A stretch of DNA of 33,786 nt from Thermodesulfatator sp. (lineage in GTDB: Bacteria; Desulfobacterota; Thermodesulfobacteria; Thermodesulfobacteriales; Thermodesulfobacteriaceae): positions 1-33,786 of the forward strand of contig JAMOQE010000060.1 of assembly GCA_027064165.1 (NCBI GenBank), written 5' to 3'. Made by a program: the position numbers and the translations under genes. The notes beneath the pieces are model-generated. The model was given only the letters and a program-made list of their open reading frames with translations. It was not told the origin of the DNA and made no database searches. Each line of letters opens with the position of its first letter. The stretch's first letter is position 1. This document shows positions 1 to 9,087 of this stretch, piece by piece.

Positions 1-314
1 GCACGATAAAGAGGCTTTAGCACCCTGTAAGGATTATTGGCAAGCTGATAAAGAGATGCACCTTTAGGACAGAGGCTTCCCTCATTAATGGGGCTGTCAG
101 GATCACCCTCAGTGGCAACCACCTTGCCCCCTTTAGTATACACAACGATGCTACAACCAACAGAACAATAGGGGCAAATAGTGGTTGTTTCTTTAGCATT
201 TTTTATCCTGAGCTCTTTAGCATAGGCCTTAACAGGTGCAAGGTCCAAACTAAAAGAGCTCAGGACAAGGGAACCTATTGAAAGCTTTAAAAAATCTCTA
301 CGCGTCAGCTTCAT
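1..314 (-). CDS. fdhA: formate dehydrogenase, large (alpha) subunit, N-terminal part
   Basis: The gene runs off the left edge; the first 104 codons are visible. The N-terminus has a twin-arginine signal (TRRDFLKLS near residues 4-12), a hydrophobic stretch and a likely cleavage site after AYA, so the enzyme should be exported folded to the periplasm. A [4Fe-4S] ligand set follows: CPYCSVGC, then a distal Cys in SLCPKG, as in molybdopterin oxidoreductases. The wording of this segment is typical of FdnG-type formate dehydrogenases, which oxidise formate at a Mo or W bis-MGD centre. The ATG at 314 has a strong Shine-Dalgarno, GGAGGAGGG, just upstream. The active-site Sec/Cys lies outside the window. 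The nearby moeA would supply its cofactor. Another molybdopterin oxidoreductase is possible but less likely. Confidence 0.85.
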   Translation of the reverse strand, partial: MKLTRRDFLKLSIGSLVLSSFSLDLAPVKAYAKELRIKNAKETTTICPYCSVGCSIVVYTKGGKVVATEGDPDSPINEGSLCPKGASLYQLANNPYRVLKPLYR

Positions 315-593
315 ATTCCCTCCTCCTATACAAAGTATTTTTAAAATAAAATAAGTTAATTTATAACTTTCATTTAATAAATTTAAAAATTCGCAAACAA
401 AAGGCAAATTCAAAAAATTAAAAATAATAGTAATTGTTAGCAGTGTTACCTATTGAAAAGCGTTATTCCTTTAATTTTTGCAATTTTTCTAAAAAATTGA
501 ATAATAATACGACACAGGATGTTCCTTTTCAGAAAGGAAGCAGTGAAAAAAATTTTCTTGAAAATTTACAAAGGTGATGTTAATCTTCAAGGT

Positions 594-1838
594 ATGTATA
601 AAAAAAGGCTCATTACCAACCGAATTAAAAAAGCCTTAAAATTTTTCCCGGTTGTAGCAGTTGTTGGAGCAAGGCAAACAGGAAAATCCACCTTAGTACA
701 GCAGGAATTCCCGGAAAGAAATTATCTTTCCTTAGACCTTCCAGAAGTAAGAGCTGCTCTTGAAAGTGATCCTTACGGCTTTTTATCTGCTCAAAAAACA
801 CCTATTACCTTAGATGAAGTCCAAAAAGTTCCTGCAGTCTTTGAGGCTATAAAAATTTTAGTAGATAAAAATCGTAAGCCCGGAGAGTTTCTTCTTACAG
901 GCTCAGCCAACTTTCTTTTATTAAAAAAAGTATCTGAAACACTTGCTGGAAGAATTGCTATTTTTGAATTATCAGGATTTATGGTTTCGGAAGCTCTTGA
1001 AACCTCACCTTCCTTATTTTTACAAATTTGCTTAGAAGAAAAAAAAATTCCTGAAATTCCTAATAAAGTGCCTGAGATTTCTTTAGAATCTTTTATAGTA
1101 AAGGGAAGTCTTCCTCCAGCAGTCCTTGCTCCTGATGATGAGATCCGCAGGCTCTGGTTTGAAAATTACATTGCTACTTATCTGGAAAGAGATTTAAGAG
1201 ATCTTTCTCAAGTAGCTTTTCTTGGAGACTTTAGAAGGCTAATGGGACTTTCCGCTCTTAGAACCTCTCAGGTGTTAAACATCTCAGAGCTTGCACGAGA
1301 CAGTGGAATTTCTGTCTCCACTGCAAAAAACTATCTTCACCTCCTGGAAATTTCTTATCAAATAAGAAGACTTCCTCCATATTTCACTAACATCAGTAAA
1401 CGCTTAATTAAAGCCCCCAAACTTCACTTCCGAGATACAGGATTGGCCCTTTGCCTTTCAGGAATCCTCTCTCACGAAAAAGAATTGATGCTTCATCCTT
1501 ATTATGCCTCTCTTGTAGAAACTTTTATAGTGGAAGAAATAATAAAACTCCTTTATATCCTGAAACCTGAGGCAAAACCCTATTATTTTAGAACCCATGC
1601 AGGAGCAGAAGTAGATTTAGTAATAGAATTTGGAGAAAGACTCTTTCCTATAGAAATCAAGGCATCTTCTTATGTTCCTTTAAAAAAAATATCAGGCTTA
1701 AAGCAATTTCTAAAAGATTTTAAAGATAAAGCTCCTTTTGGATTGGTAATTTACACAGGAAAGAAAATTTTTAAGGTTTGTGAAAATATTCTTTTTGTTC
1801 CATGGAGTTCTGTGCTAATAGAAGAAAAAGGTGTATAA
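594..1838 (+). CDS. AAA ATPase with DUF4143 C-terminal domain
   Basis: The 414-residue protein belongs to the AAA_14/DUF4143 ATPase family, which is common and of uncertain role. Walker A is GARQTGKST (residues 25-33), Walker B is ITLDEVQK, and a sensor-like LLTGSAN follows. The middle holds the family segment around YLERDLRDL and a helix-turn-helix-like stretch. The C-terminus has a PD-(D/E)XK-like pattern, AEVDLVIE followed by IEIKAS. An in-frame ATG exists at 519, but the ATG at 594 (MYKKRL) matches where such proteins usually begin; neither start has an ideal ribosome site (AAGGTG lies 17 bases before 594). The upstream 280 bases to the formate dehydrogenase gene are very AT-rich and should hold divergent promoters, none of them clear. 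Stop and moeA start are 8 bases apart, so co-transcription is likely. Confidence 0.8.
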   Translation: MYKKRLITNRIKKALKFFPVVAVVGARQTGKSTLVQQEFPERNYLSLDLPEVRAALESDPYGFLSAQKTPITLDEVQKVPAVFEAIKILVDKNRKPGEFLLTGSANFLLLKKVSETLAGRIAIFELSGFMVSEALETSPSLFLQICLEEKKIPEIPNKVPEISLESFIVKGSLPPAVLAPDDEIRRLWFENYIATYLERDLRDLSQVAFLGDFRRLMGLSALRTSQVLNISELARDSGISVSTAKNYLHLLEISYQIRRLPPYFTNISKRLIKAPKLHFRDTGLALCLSGILSHEKELMLHPYYASLVETFIVEEIIKLLYILKPEAKPYYFRTHAGAEVDLVIEFGERLFPIEIKASSYVPLKKISGLKQFLKDFKDKAPFGLVIYTGKKIFKVCENILFVPWSSVLIEEKGV

Positions 1839-1846
1839 TAATTAAT

Positions 1847-3079
1847 ATGCTGGATAAAAAATATCTCTCAAGAAAAGAAGCCCTTGAACTGCTTTTGTCT
1901 CACTTAGAATTTAGAACTATTGGTGCAGAAACACTTCCCATAGAAGAAGCCTATGGAAGAGTATCTTATGAAGATATAAAAGCCCCTGAGGATCTCCCCG
2001 GGTTTGAACGCTCAACGGTTGACGGCTATGCTGTAAATGCTGCTGACACCTTTGGTGCAAAGGAAACAACCCCTGCCTATCTCACCCTAAGGGGAGAAAT
2101 CCCCATGGGAGAGGTGCCTTCCTTTGAGCTAAAAAGGGGGGAGTGTGCCTATATCCATACTGGCGGTATGCTACCTCCTGGAGCAGATGCAGTGGTAATG
2201 GTTGAACATACAAGTCTGGCTGGAGAAAATCTGGTGGAAATCTTTAAAGCCGTTTCTCCACACGAAAATGTGATTTTAAAAGACGAGGATGCCAAAAAAG
2301 GAGAAGTAGTTATCCCTGCGGGAAAAAGGCTTAAGCCTCAGGACATAGGAGCACTTGCAGGCCTCGGAATTACCCATATAAAAGTGGTTAAAAAACCAAA
2401 AGTGGGAATTATTCTTACTGGAGACGAAGTAATCCCGCATACTGAAAAAGTTACCCCTGGTAAAGTGAGAGACATAAACTCCTTTACCCTGGCAGGCTTA
2501 ATAAAAGAGCTTGGGGGAGAGCCTATTAAATTTGGCATAGTAAAAGATGATTATCAGAAGATCAAAGAAAGGGTTGAGAGAGCTTTTTCAGAGTGTGATG
2601 TAGTACTTATTACCGGGGGCACAAGTGCTGGAACAAAAGACATGACTGCCAGGATAATTTCCGAGCTTGGAGAGCCTGGCATCCTTTTTCACGGAGTTGC
2701 CATGAAACCCGGAAAACCCATTATTGGAGCAGTTTGCAATGGAAAGCCTGTGTTTGGGCTTCCAGGGCATCCTGTAGCAGTTTATATATGCTTTGAACTT
2801 TTTGTTAAGCCTGCAATAGAAAAACTTATGGGGCTTAAAGAAGAAAAATTTCCGTGTAAGATTAAAGCCCGGCTTGAAAGGAGCCTTCATTCTCAGGCAG
2901 GTAGAGAAGACTATGTGCGTGTAGCCTTGGAAAGGGATGAAAAAGGGCTGAAAGCAATCCCGCTTTTAAGCAAATCCGGACTCATCATGACCCTTGTCAA
3001 AGCAAATGGCATTTTAAAAATTCCTGAAGGCTCTTTGGGTGTTTCAAAGGGTGATGAAGTAGAGATAGAGTTGATATAA
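1847..3079 (+). CDS. moeA: molybdopterin molybdenumtransferase MoeA
   Basis: This 410-residue protein inserts molybdate (or tungstate) into adenylylated molybdopterin, the last common step of molybdenum cofactor synthesis. Visible signatures are the N-terminal STVDGYAV, the central MoCF-binding segment GGTSAGTKD, the following MKPGKP and GLPGHPVAV, and a C-terminal beta domain ending in GDEVEIEL. The length is normal for the family. An upstream in-frame ATG at 1802 lies inside the previous gene and adds residues unlike MoeA, so the ATG at 1847 is preferred; AAAAGGTG about 14 bases upstream is a modest ribosome site. The cofactor serves enzymes such as the formate dehydrogenase starting at the left edge. 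The stop overlaps the first base of the decayed gene that follows. Confidence 0.95.
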   Translation: MLDKKYLSRKEALELLLSHLEFRTIGAETLPIEEAYGRVSYEDIKAPEDLPGFERSTVDGYAVNAADTFGAKETTPAYLTLRGEIPMGEVPSFELKRGECAYIHTGGMLPPGADAVVMVEHTSLAGENLVEIFKAVSPHENVILKDEDAKKGEVVIPAGKRLKPQDIGALAGLGITHIKVVKKPKVGIILTGDEVIPHTEKVTPGKVRDINSFTLAGLIKELGGEPIKFGIVKDDYQKIKERVERAFSECDVVLITGGTSAGTKDMTARIISELGEPGILFHGVAMKPGKPIIGAVCNGKPVFGLPGHPVAVYICFELFVKPAIEKLMGLKEEKFPCKIKARLERSLHSQAGREDYVRVALERDEKGLKAIPLLSKSGLIMTLVKANGILKIPEGSLGVSKGDEVEIELI

Positions 3080-3333
3080 TGAGCTTTAAAAAGACAGCAT
3101 ATTTTGAATATATGTTCAAAAAAACCTGACAGAAAGCAGATTAAAAAAGAATGGATAATAGAAGCTATTCAAAATCCAGACTTTGAAGAGTTACAAAAGA
3201 TAGAAGAATAAAAAATGGAAATATATTGAAGAAGTCAAAAAAATTTTTAAGAGTAATTTTATTAGAAGATGGAGAAACAGTTCACAATGCCTTTTTTGAG
3301 AAAACTTTTAAAAGGAGGTTATCAAAATCATAA
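3079..3333 (+). pseudogene. decayed DUF4258-like small protein
   Basis: Fragments of one small protein appear in different frames. They begin at ATG 3079 (TAATG overlap with moeA), then read KPDRKQIKKEW, then WKYIEEVKK, then FLRVILLEDGETVHNAFF to the TAA at 3331-3333. In my reading this is the usual wording of DUF4258-type proteins (residues R/WKYIEEV and ETVHNAFF). At least three shifts of frame are needed. They fall at or near A-rich runs around 3118-3127, 3205-3220 and 3235-3250, plus a TAA at about 3209. No complete product can be made. The partner gene follows directly. The function of the intact family is unknown; a toxin-antitoxin-like role is only a guess from pairing and size. Confidence 0.7.
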
Positions 3334-3563
3334 AAATAAAGTATTTTGAAGATACTGACACGATTTTAATAGAGTTTTTTGATAAAGAAACAAGCGAAAC
3401 CATTGAAATTTGCGAAAATCTTTATGCAGATATAGATTCAAAAGGACGCATAGTGTCATTGACATTAGAACACGCCTCAAAACAAACTGATTTTTCTGAA
3501 ATTTCTTTTTCACCAGTTTTTATTTCAACCACACAAAGATTTTTGAAATCAAAAAAAGCGTAA
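3330..3563 (+). pseudogene. DUF2283 family protein, start codon lost
   Basis: An uninterrupted 77-codon frame reads KIKYFEDTDTILIEFF, then ICENLYADIDSKGRIVSLTLEHAS, the typical DUF2283 sequence. The expected ATG is ATA (3330-3332). AGGAGG sits 11 bases upstream (3313-3318), so the translation signal is otherwise intact. There is no ATG, GTG or TTG between the upstream in-frame stop at 3309 and the conserved body. The overlap with the preceding gene is now ATAA; one G-to-A change from the common ATGA overlap would explain both the lost start and the TAA stop of the first gene. It may be silent or very weakly translated from ATA. DUF2283 genes commonly sit beside DUF4258 genes, so both halves of the pair are damaged. 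Confidence 0.7.
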
Positions 3564-3578
3564 GGAGTGGGAGGAAAA

Positions 3579-4358
3579 ATGCTCAGTAAGAGAATCGTTG
3601 TGTGTCTTGATGTAAAAGATGGTAAGACTACAAAGGGAATCAAGTTTAAAGGAAATGTAGAAGTTGGAGATCCTGTGGAAATGGCAGAGAAGTATTATCT
3701 TGAAGGGGCAGATGAAATAGTATTTTACGACATTACTGCCAGTGCAGAGCACCGTTCCATTATGATAGATGTGGTAAGGCGCACTGCAGAAAAGATTTTT
3801 ATTCCTTTTTCTGTGGGTGGCGGGATAAAGAGTGTGGAGGACATGCGGGAGGTGCTTCTTGCTGGAGCAGAGAAAGTCTCAGTGAACACTGCTGCTGTTC
3901 TTAATCCAAAGCTCATTTATGAAGGGGCAAAGCTTTTTGGTTCCCAGTGCATAGTGCTTGGAATGGATGTAAAAAAAGTGGAAAAAAGTGCCAAAATTCC
4001 CTCAGGTTATGAAGTGTGGATAAAAGGTGGAAGGCAGCCCATGGGAATTGATGCAGTATGGTGGGCAAAGGAGGCTGAAAACTTGGGTGCTGGAGAAATA
4101 TGCCTTAATTCCATTGATGCAGATGGCACAAAAGAGGGGTATGAGCTTACCATTACGCAGATGATTGCTGAAGCAGTGAAAATTCCTGTAATAGCCTCTG
4201 GGGGGGCAGGAAAACCTGAGCACCTTTACGAAGTCCTTACCAAGGCAAAGGCAGATGCTGCCCTCATTGCCTCTATGGTGCATTATGGTCTTTACTCTAT
4301 AAAAGAAATAAAAGAGTATCTTTCCCAAAAAGGCGTCAAAGTAAGAATTAAGTGGTAA
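3579..4358 (+). CDS. hisF: imidazole glycerol phosphate synthase cyclase subunit HisF
   Basis: HisF (259 residues) uses ammonia from the HisH glutaminase to convert PRFAR to imidazole glycerol phosphate and AICAR in histidine synthesis. It is a (beta/alpha)8 barrel. The two catalytic aspartates are at the canonical positions, Asp11 in VVCLDV and Asp130 in VLGMDV, and the phosphate-binding segments SVGGGI and ASGGAG are present. The start is ATG 3579, behind GGGAGG; the upstream GTG at 3567 adds only four residues and contains the ribosome site. No other his gene is in the window, so hisF stands alone here, after the decayed DUF4258/DUF2283 pair. It faces mfd convergently across 23 bases. Confidence 0.96.
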   Translation: MLSKRIVVCLDVKDGKTTKGIKFKGNVEVGDPVEMAEKYYLEGADEIVFYDITASAEHRSIMIDVVRRTAEKIFIPFSVGGGIKSVEDMREVLLAGAEKVSVNTAAVLNPKLIYEGAKLFGSQCIVLGMDVKKVEKSAKIPSGYEVWIKGGRQPMGIDAVWWAKEAENLGAGEICLNSIDADGTKEGYELTITQMIAEAVKIPVIASGGAGKPEHLYEVLTKAKADAALIASMVHYGLYSIKEIKEYLSQKGVKVRIKW

Positions 4359-4381
4359 AATTTCTTTTAGTTAAACTATCC

Positions 4382-7300
4382 CTAGAGGACCTTCAGGATT
4401 TTCAAAGCTACCCCGAGAAAATCGTGGTGTTTGAGATTACACCATATTTTTGTAATTCCCTTTTCTTCCTTCACTCTGATGGGCATTCTCAATTTTTTAG
4501 AAACTTTTCTAAAATCAGGCAAAAGTGAGGAATCTTTTATTAGAAAAACAAGATTTTTGCCTTTTTGCTCTATAAGAGGGATGTCAAGCTGCCTCATAAG
4601 GATTTTCAAATGATAAATAGAAGCAAGATTTTTCACCTCTTCAGGATAAGCTCCGTATCTGTCTGCAAGTTCCTCCAGAAATTCTTCAAGCTCCTCCTCT
4701 GTCTTTATAAGCACAAGTTCTTTATAGACAGAAAGCCTCTCCTCAGGCTCTTTTATGTAATCAGACGGAATGTAAGCAGGTACTTTGATGTTTACTTCTG
4801 GCTCCCAATCCTGAATCTTTTCTCCTTTCAGGGCCTTTACTGTATTTTGGAGAAGCTCTAAATAAAGTTCGTATCCCACGCTGTTTATGTGTCCTGACTG
4901 ATTTACTCCGAGGAGCTGGCCTGCTCCTCTTATCTTAAGGTCACTTAATGCCAGCTTAAAGCCTGAGCCAAGCTCTACAAATTGCATAAGTGCCTTGAGT
5001 CTCTTTTTAGCCTCCTCCGTAAGGGCTTTAAGGCTTGGCACAAGAAGATAGGCATAGGCCTCCTCTTCACTTCTTCCCACCCTGCCCCTTAGCTGATAGA
5101 TGTCTGCAAGGCCAAACATGTCAGCCCTGTTTATAATAATGGTGTTGGCACTGGGTATGTCTATTCCGCTTCCTATAATAGGTGTGCACACAAGCACATT
5201 AACCTTTCCGGACAAAAATTGATACAGGTTGTGTTCTATAACCTCGGAGGGCATCTGGCCGTGAATAATCTCCACACTTGCCTCAGGCACAAGTCTTTTT
5301 ATATAGGCTGCAAGAGAAGAAAGTCCTCTTATTCTGGGATTTACAAAAAAAACCTGGCCTCCCCTTTCAAGCTCCTGCTTGATAGCCTGGGTAATAATTT
5401 CAGGAGAAAACTTTGCCAGAATAGTTTTTATAGGCTTTCTTCCAGGAGGAGGAGTTTCTATCACAGAAAGGTCAAAAATACCAAGAAGGCTCAACTGAAG
5501 GCTCCTCGGAATCGGGGTGGCAGAAAGAGTAAGCACTTTTACGCTCTTTTTTAATTGCTTAAGCTTCTCCTTTTGTCTTACCCCGAACTTGTGCTCTTCG
5601 TCTATTACAAGCAGACCGAGGTCTTTAAATCTTACATCAGAAGAAAGAAGCCTGTGAGTGCCAACCACCACCTGAAGGCTTCCCTCTGCAAGGGCTTTCA
5701 AAGTTTGCCTCTGCTCAGCAGAGCTTCTCAGCCTTGAAAGAACCCCCACTTTTATGCCAAAAGGCTCAAGCCTCTGCCTGAAATTGCGATAGTGCTGCTC
5801 TGCAAGAATGGTTGTAGGTACAAGAAAAGCCACCTGTTTTCCTGCCTTTGCCGTAAGGAAAATAGCCCTCAGAGCCACTTCTGTCTTTCCAAAACCCACA
5901 TCTCCCACAAGAAGCCTTTCCATGGGCTTTTCACTGCAAAGATCAGCGATTATTTCCTCAATGGCCTGAAGCTGATCAGGGGTTTCCTCAAAAGGAAAAG
6001 TTGCCCTGAACTCCTCGTACTCAAAAGAAGAAAAGGGAATAGTAAAGCTTTTCATTGCCTTTCTCTCGGCGTAAAGAGTGAGAAGATCCTGCACAATTTC
6101 TGAAATGGCCTTTTCCACCTTCTTTTTTCTTTTCAAAAAGGCCTGCCTGCCAAGCCTGTCAAGGGAAGGAGGTTTATCTCCAACCCCTGCATAGGGATAA
6201 AGTTCGTTCAATCTCGTAACAGGGAGATAAAGTTTATCTCCTCCCTGATACTCAATCTCAAGAAATTCTCCTTTTGTACCAGCCATTTCAAGAAAAGTAA
6301 GGCCCAAGTATTTGCCAATACCATGTACCCTGTGAACAACAAAGTCTCCGGGTTTCAAGTCTTCAAAGTTTCTGAAACGGGAGGTAAGCCTTTTTTTGCG
6401 AAATCCCCTTGTATGGGCGGGCCTTTTTCTAAAAAGCTCAAATTCAGTAACCACCCAGAGATTCTCCTCTGGATAAAAAAAGCCTTTTTCAAGTTCACCT
6501 TTCCTTATTTCAAGCGAAGAAAAATCGGAAACTTCTCTTTCCCGGAGTCCACTCAAAATCAACTCTTTATCTTTCTCAGAATAGGCACAAAGAAGCACTT
6601 TTTCTCCTGTTTCAACAGCCTTTTTAAGTGCTCTAAAACCTGCTTCTACTGGAGACTCATTTTCTTCCTTTTTCACCTCTCTCTGTGTTATAGTAAAAAT
6701 TCTTCCCTTTCCCTCTGCCACAGGCACCTCTTCGGCCACTACCCCGGGAATTTTCTGAAACCAGCCTTCAATCTCCTCAAAAGGAGCATACACTCTTTCT
6801 GGCTCAAAATGCAATCTTCCTCTTTTTCTGGCCCGTTCTGCAGAAACAATCACTTTTTGCCAGAATTCCCTTGCTTTATCCTTAACAGTCACAGCATCGT
6901 AAAGAAATAGCTGTATTTTTCCTTTTTTACTAAGCTCTTCTGGAATTAAAGTCAGAGATGGATAAAAAAAGGGGAGAAAAAGCTCTTCATTTTCCAGAAT
7001 GGTGCGTTCTTTTACCTGGGAAAGAAGCTCTGGCGCAGAAAGGAGCCTTGAATAAATGTTCTTGCTTTCCTTCTGCCAGAATTCTGGAGCAAAAACAATC
7101 TCCCTGCAGGGCAGAATTATAAATTCTTCTATTCTTTTTATACTTCTCTGAGAAGAAGGGTCAAATGATTTTAAAGAAAGAACTTCGTCTCCGAAAAAGT
7201 CAACCCTCACAGGAAAGGAATAAAGAGGGCTCCACACATCTACTACAGCCCCTTTTACAGCGAATTCTCCTTTTTCTCTAACCAGCCCCACCCTTTCATA

Positions 7301-7708
7301 ACCCAGTGCCACCAGGTTTTCAATAAATTCCTCTCTGGGATACTCCTCTTCCGGGAGTAAGTATAGATAAAGCTTTTTGAGAATCTCCCCGGGCAAAGAT
7401 TTTCTAATAAAGGCCTTTACACTGCCTATTACTAAATGTGCTTCGTTTAAACGAAACAAGCAGGATATTTTCTCCATGCTGTATGTCTTGGGAAGCAGTG
7501 CCTCAGCAAAGGGAGGAAGCTCTGGTTCAGGATAAAGAAGTGCTTTTGATTGGGGAGCAAAAAAAGAAATAGCTTTGTAAAACTCAGTAGCAGTAGCAGA
7601 GTCAGGAAAAACACACCAGAATGCAGAAGAATTTGTTTTTAGTTTTTTACTCAAAAAATAGGCAGCAAAAGAGGGAGTTACGCCATAAATGTATTCTCTT
7701 TCTGCCAT
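4382..7708 (-). CDS. mfd: transcription-repair coupling factor Mfd
   Basis: Mfd (1108 residues) is a dsDNA translocase that removes RNA polymerase stalled at lesions and recruits UvrA. Domains in order: a UvrB-like N-terminal region (about 1-330), the RNA polymerase-interacting CarD-like domain (about 448-505, with [14 protein letters not shown]), an SF2 motor with Walker [10 protein letters not shown] (602-610) and DEEH box (703-706), the TRG region with QLRGRVGR, and the TRCF C-terminal domain. Length is close to the family norm. The start ATG 7708 follows GGAGGAAACT. The gene ends 23 bases from the convergent hisF. Long open frames on the opposite strand of this gene are shadows. Confidence 0.97.
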   Translation of the reverse strand: MAEREYIYGVTPSFAAYFLSKKLKTNSSAFWCVFPDSATATEFYKAISFFAPQSKALLYPEPELPPFAEALLPKTYSMEKISCLFRLNEAHLVIGSVKAFIRKSLPGEILKKLYLYLLPEEEYPREEFIENLVALGYERVGLVREKGEFAVKGAVVDVWSPLYSFPVRVDFFGDEVLSLKSFDPSSQRSIKRIEEFIILPCREIVFAPEFWQKESKNIYSRLLSAPELLSQVKERTILENEELFLPFFYPSLTLIPEELSKKGKIQLFLYDAVTVKDKAREFWQKVIVSAERARKRGRLHFEPERVYAPFEEIEGWFQKIPGVVAEEVPVAEGKGRIFTITQREVKKEENESPVEAGFRALKKAVETGEKVLLCAYSEKDKELILSGLREREVSDFSSLEIRKGELEKGFFYPEENLWVVTEFELFRKRPAHTRGFRKKRLTSRFRNFEDLKPGDFVVHRVHGIGKYLGLTFLEMAGTKGEFLEIEYQGGDKLYLPVTRLNELYPYAGVGDKPPSLDRLGRQAFLKRKKKVEKAISEIVQDLLTLYAERKAMKSFTIPFSSFEYEEFRATFPFEETPDQLQAIEEIIADLCSEKPMERLLVGDVGFGKTEVALRAIFLTAKAGKQVAFLVPTTILAEQHYRNFRQRLEPFGIKVGVLSRLRSSAEQRQTLKALAEGSLQVVVGTHRLLSSDVRFKDLGLLVIDEEHKFGVRQKEKLKQLKKSVKVLTLSATPIPRSLQLSLLGIFDLSVIETPPPGRKPIKTILAKFSPEIITQAIKQELERGGQVFFVNPRIRGLSSLAAYIKRLVPEASVEIIHGQMPSEVIEHNLYQFLSGKVNVLVCTPIIGSGIDIPSANTIIINRADMFGLADIYQLRGRVGRSEEEAYAYLLVPSLKALTEEAKKRLKALMQFVELGSGFKLALSDLKIRGAGQLLGVNQSGHINSVGYELYLELLQNTVKALKGEKIQDWEPEVNIKVPAYIPSDYIKEPEERLSVYKELVLIKTEEELEEFLEELADRYGAYPEEVKNLASIYHLKILMRQLDIPLIEQKGKNLVFLIKDSSLLPDFRKVSKKLRMPIRVKEEKGITKIWCNLKHHDFLGVALKILKVL

Positions 7709-7789
7709 AGTTTCCTCCAGAGACAGGGAAAGGTTAAAAAAAGATTAAAAAATTTCAAGGCTTTTCACTTTAATTTCAAGTCAAAAATC

Positions 7790-7817
7790 TTGACAAAAGG
7801 CAATTTTAAGATATGTT
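7790..7817 (+). promoter_or_regulatory. sigma70-type promoter of rplU-rpmA
   Basis: A consensus TTGACA (7790-7795) is followed after 16 bases by TATGTT (7812-7817). It lies 40 bases before the rplU start in the 148-base gap between the divergent mfd and rplU genes. The -10 matches four of six consensus bases. Confidence 0.55.
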
Positions 7818-7856
7818 AAGGTTCAGCTTTTACAAATCCTCTGAAGGAGGTCTTCT

Positions 7857-8168
7857 GTGTTAGCAGTAATAAAAACAGGTGGAAAGCAATACATAGTAAA
7901 ACCTGGAGATAGGCTAAAGGTGGAAAAACTCAATGCTGAAGTGGGAGAAACTGTTGAGATTTCAGATGTCCTCCTGGTGAAAAAAGAGGACGAAGTAAAG
8001 GTAGGCACTCCTGTAGTGGAAGGAAGTAAGGTGATAGTTTCTGTACTGGAACAGGGCCGTGCTCCCAAAGTGATAGTTTTTAAGAAAAAGCCAAAAAAAG
8101 GATATAAAAGAAAAAGAGGGCACCGTCAGCCCTATACCCTTATTGAAGTAAAAGAAATTGTAGTTTAG
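7857..8168 (+). CDS. rplU: 50S ribosomal protein L21
   Basis: L21 (103 residues) binds 23S rRNA in the large subunit. The sequence begins [12 protein letters not shown] and contains the typical C-terminal [11 protein letters not shown], both hallmarks of the family. The start is GTG at 7857, six bases after a perfect AAGGAGG (7844-7850). It is followed 15 bases later by rpmA, the conserved L21-L27 pair seen in most bacteria. Confidence 0.97.
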   Translation: MLAVIKTGGKQYIVKPGDRLKVEKLNAEVGETVEISDVLLVKKEDEVKVGTPVVEGSKVIVSVLEQGRAPKVIVFKKKPKKGYKRKRGHRQPYTLIEVKEIVV

Positions 8169-8183
8169 TAAAGGAGGAAAAAC

Positions 8184-8435
8184 ATGGCCCATAAAAAGTC
8201 TGGTGGTTCTTCAAGAAATGGTAGAGATTCCAATCCCAAGTATCTTGGAGTAAAAAGGTTTGGAGGCCAGAGAGTAAAGCCTGGAGAAATCATTGTAAGA
8301 CAGAGGGGAACCAAATTTCGCCCTGGCTTTAATGTAGGCCTTGGAAGAGACTTTACTATTTTTTCTAAAATTGAAGGTATAGTGAAGTTTGAAACAAGGG
8401 GTGGGAAAAAGGTAGTTAGTGTATATCCAGCCTAA
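8184..8435 (+). CDS. rpmA: 50S ribosomal protein L27
   Basis: L27 (83 residues) sits near the peptidyl transferase centre. It starts directly with [16 protein letters not shown], the mature-type N-terminus, so no N-terminal processing peptide of the Firmicutes kind is present. [10 protein letters not shown] and GRDFTIF are family-typical. ATG 8184 follows AAAGGAGG. The next gene, plsY, has its own promoter immediately after the stop. Confidence 0.97.
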   Translation: MAHKKSGGSSRNGRDSNPKYLGVKRFGGQRVKPGEIIVRQRGTKFRPGFNVGLGRDFTIFSKIEGIVKFETRGGKKVVSVYPA

Positions 8436-8446
8436 ATATCAAAGGC

Positions 8447-8475
8447 TTGTCAAATACCTCTTTTTTGTTTAAAAT
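8447..8475 (+). promoter_or_regulatory. promoter of plsY, placed for a leaderless transcript
   Basis: TTGTCA (8447-8452) and TAAAAT (8470-8475) are separated by exactly 17 bases. Transcription would start near 8482, the first base of the GTG start codon of plsY. No Shine-Dalgarno sequence lies in the 8436-8481 gap. Confidence 0.6.
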
Positions 8476-8481
8476 AAACTC

Positions 8482-9087
8482 GTGTTATGGAAAATTTTTT
8501 TATTTTATTTCTTTAGTTATCTTCTTGGTTCCATTCCTTTTGCCCTTGTTTTCTCCCTGCCCCAGGGTGTAGATCCAAGAAAAGAGGGCAGCAAAAATCC
8601 CGGGGCTACTAATGTAGCCCGCCTTCTTGGGAAAAAGTGGGGAATTCTAACTTTTCTGGGAGATGCAGGAAAAGGAATCCTTGCCCTGCTCCTTGCTTCT
8701 TACTTTTTAAAAGACTCCCATCTTCCTAAGGAAGTAATACTTGCTGGGGTTGGATTTTTTGCAGTGCTTGGGCATCTTTTCTCTATTTTTTTAAAGTTTA
8801 AAGGAGGGAAAGGAGTTGCTACTACTATAGGTGTATTTCTTTTTCTTGCCCCTAAGGCTATGCTTACAGGATTAATTATATTCTTTATAGCGGTTGCTTT
8901 GAGTGGCTTTGTCTCAGTAGGTTCTTTACTCACTACTTTAATTCTTCCCTTTTTAATTCATCTTTTTGGATATCCCAAGGCTTATGTAATTTCCAGTGCA
9001 GCCCTCACAGTTCTTATCTGGATCAAACACAAAGACAACATCAAAAGACTTCTGCGTGGAGAGGAAAAGTCTTGGAAAAAAAGATAG
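8482..9087 (+). CDS. plsY: acyl-phosphate:glycerol-3-phosphate acyltransferase PlsY
   Basis: PlsY (201 residues) transfers an acyl group from acyl-phosphate to glycerol-3-phosphate, the first step of membrane phospholipid synthesis. It is an integral membrane protein. Hydrophobic segments lie at both ends and in the middle, and the conserved motifs LGSIPFA, GSKNPGATNV and GHLFSIFLKFKGGKGVAT are all present. The start is GTG 8482 without a ribosome site; a good promoter ends seven bases upstream, suggesting leaderless translation. The 3' end overlaps the TTG start of the FapA-like gene by 16 bases, so the two are coupled. Length is standard. Confidence 0.95.
   Translation: MLWKIFLFYFFSYLLGSIPFALVFSLPQGVDPRKEGSKNPGATNVARLLGKKWGILTFLGDAGKGILALLLASYFLKDSHLPKEVILAGVGFFAVLGHLFSIFLKFKGGKGVATTIGVFLFLAPKAMLTGLIIFFIAVALSGFVSVGSLLTTLILPFLIHLFGYPKAYVISSAALTVLIWIKHKDNIKRLLRGEEKSWKKR

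Noticed and set aside
519-593. Upstream start of the first DUF4143 ATPase at 519
   Set aside because: The extra 25 residues do not resemble the family N-terminus; ATG 594 fits better, though its ribosome site is weak.
3079-3563. Frameshifts as pure sequencing error at A-runs
   Set aside because: Equally long A-runs in neighbouring core genes leave their frames intact, and the ATA start is a substitution, not an indel. Error cannot be fully excluded.
6323-6910. 195-codon open frame on the plus strand opposite mfd
   Set aside because: It lies wholly inside the well-supported mfd gene, has no ribosome site and no recognisable protein pattern; a shadow frame.
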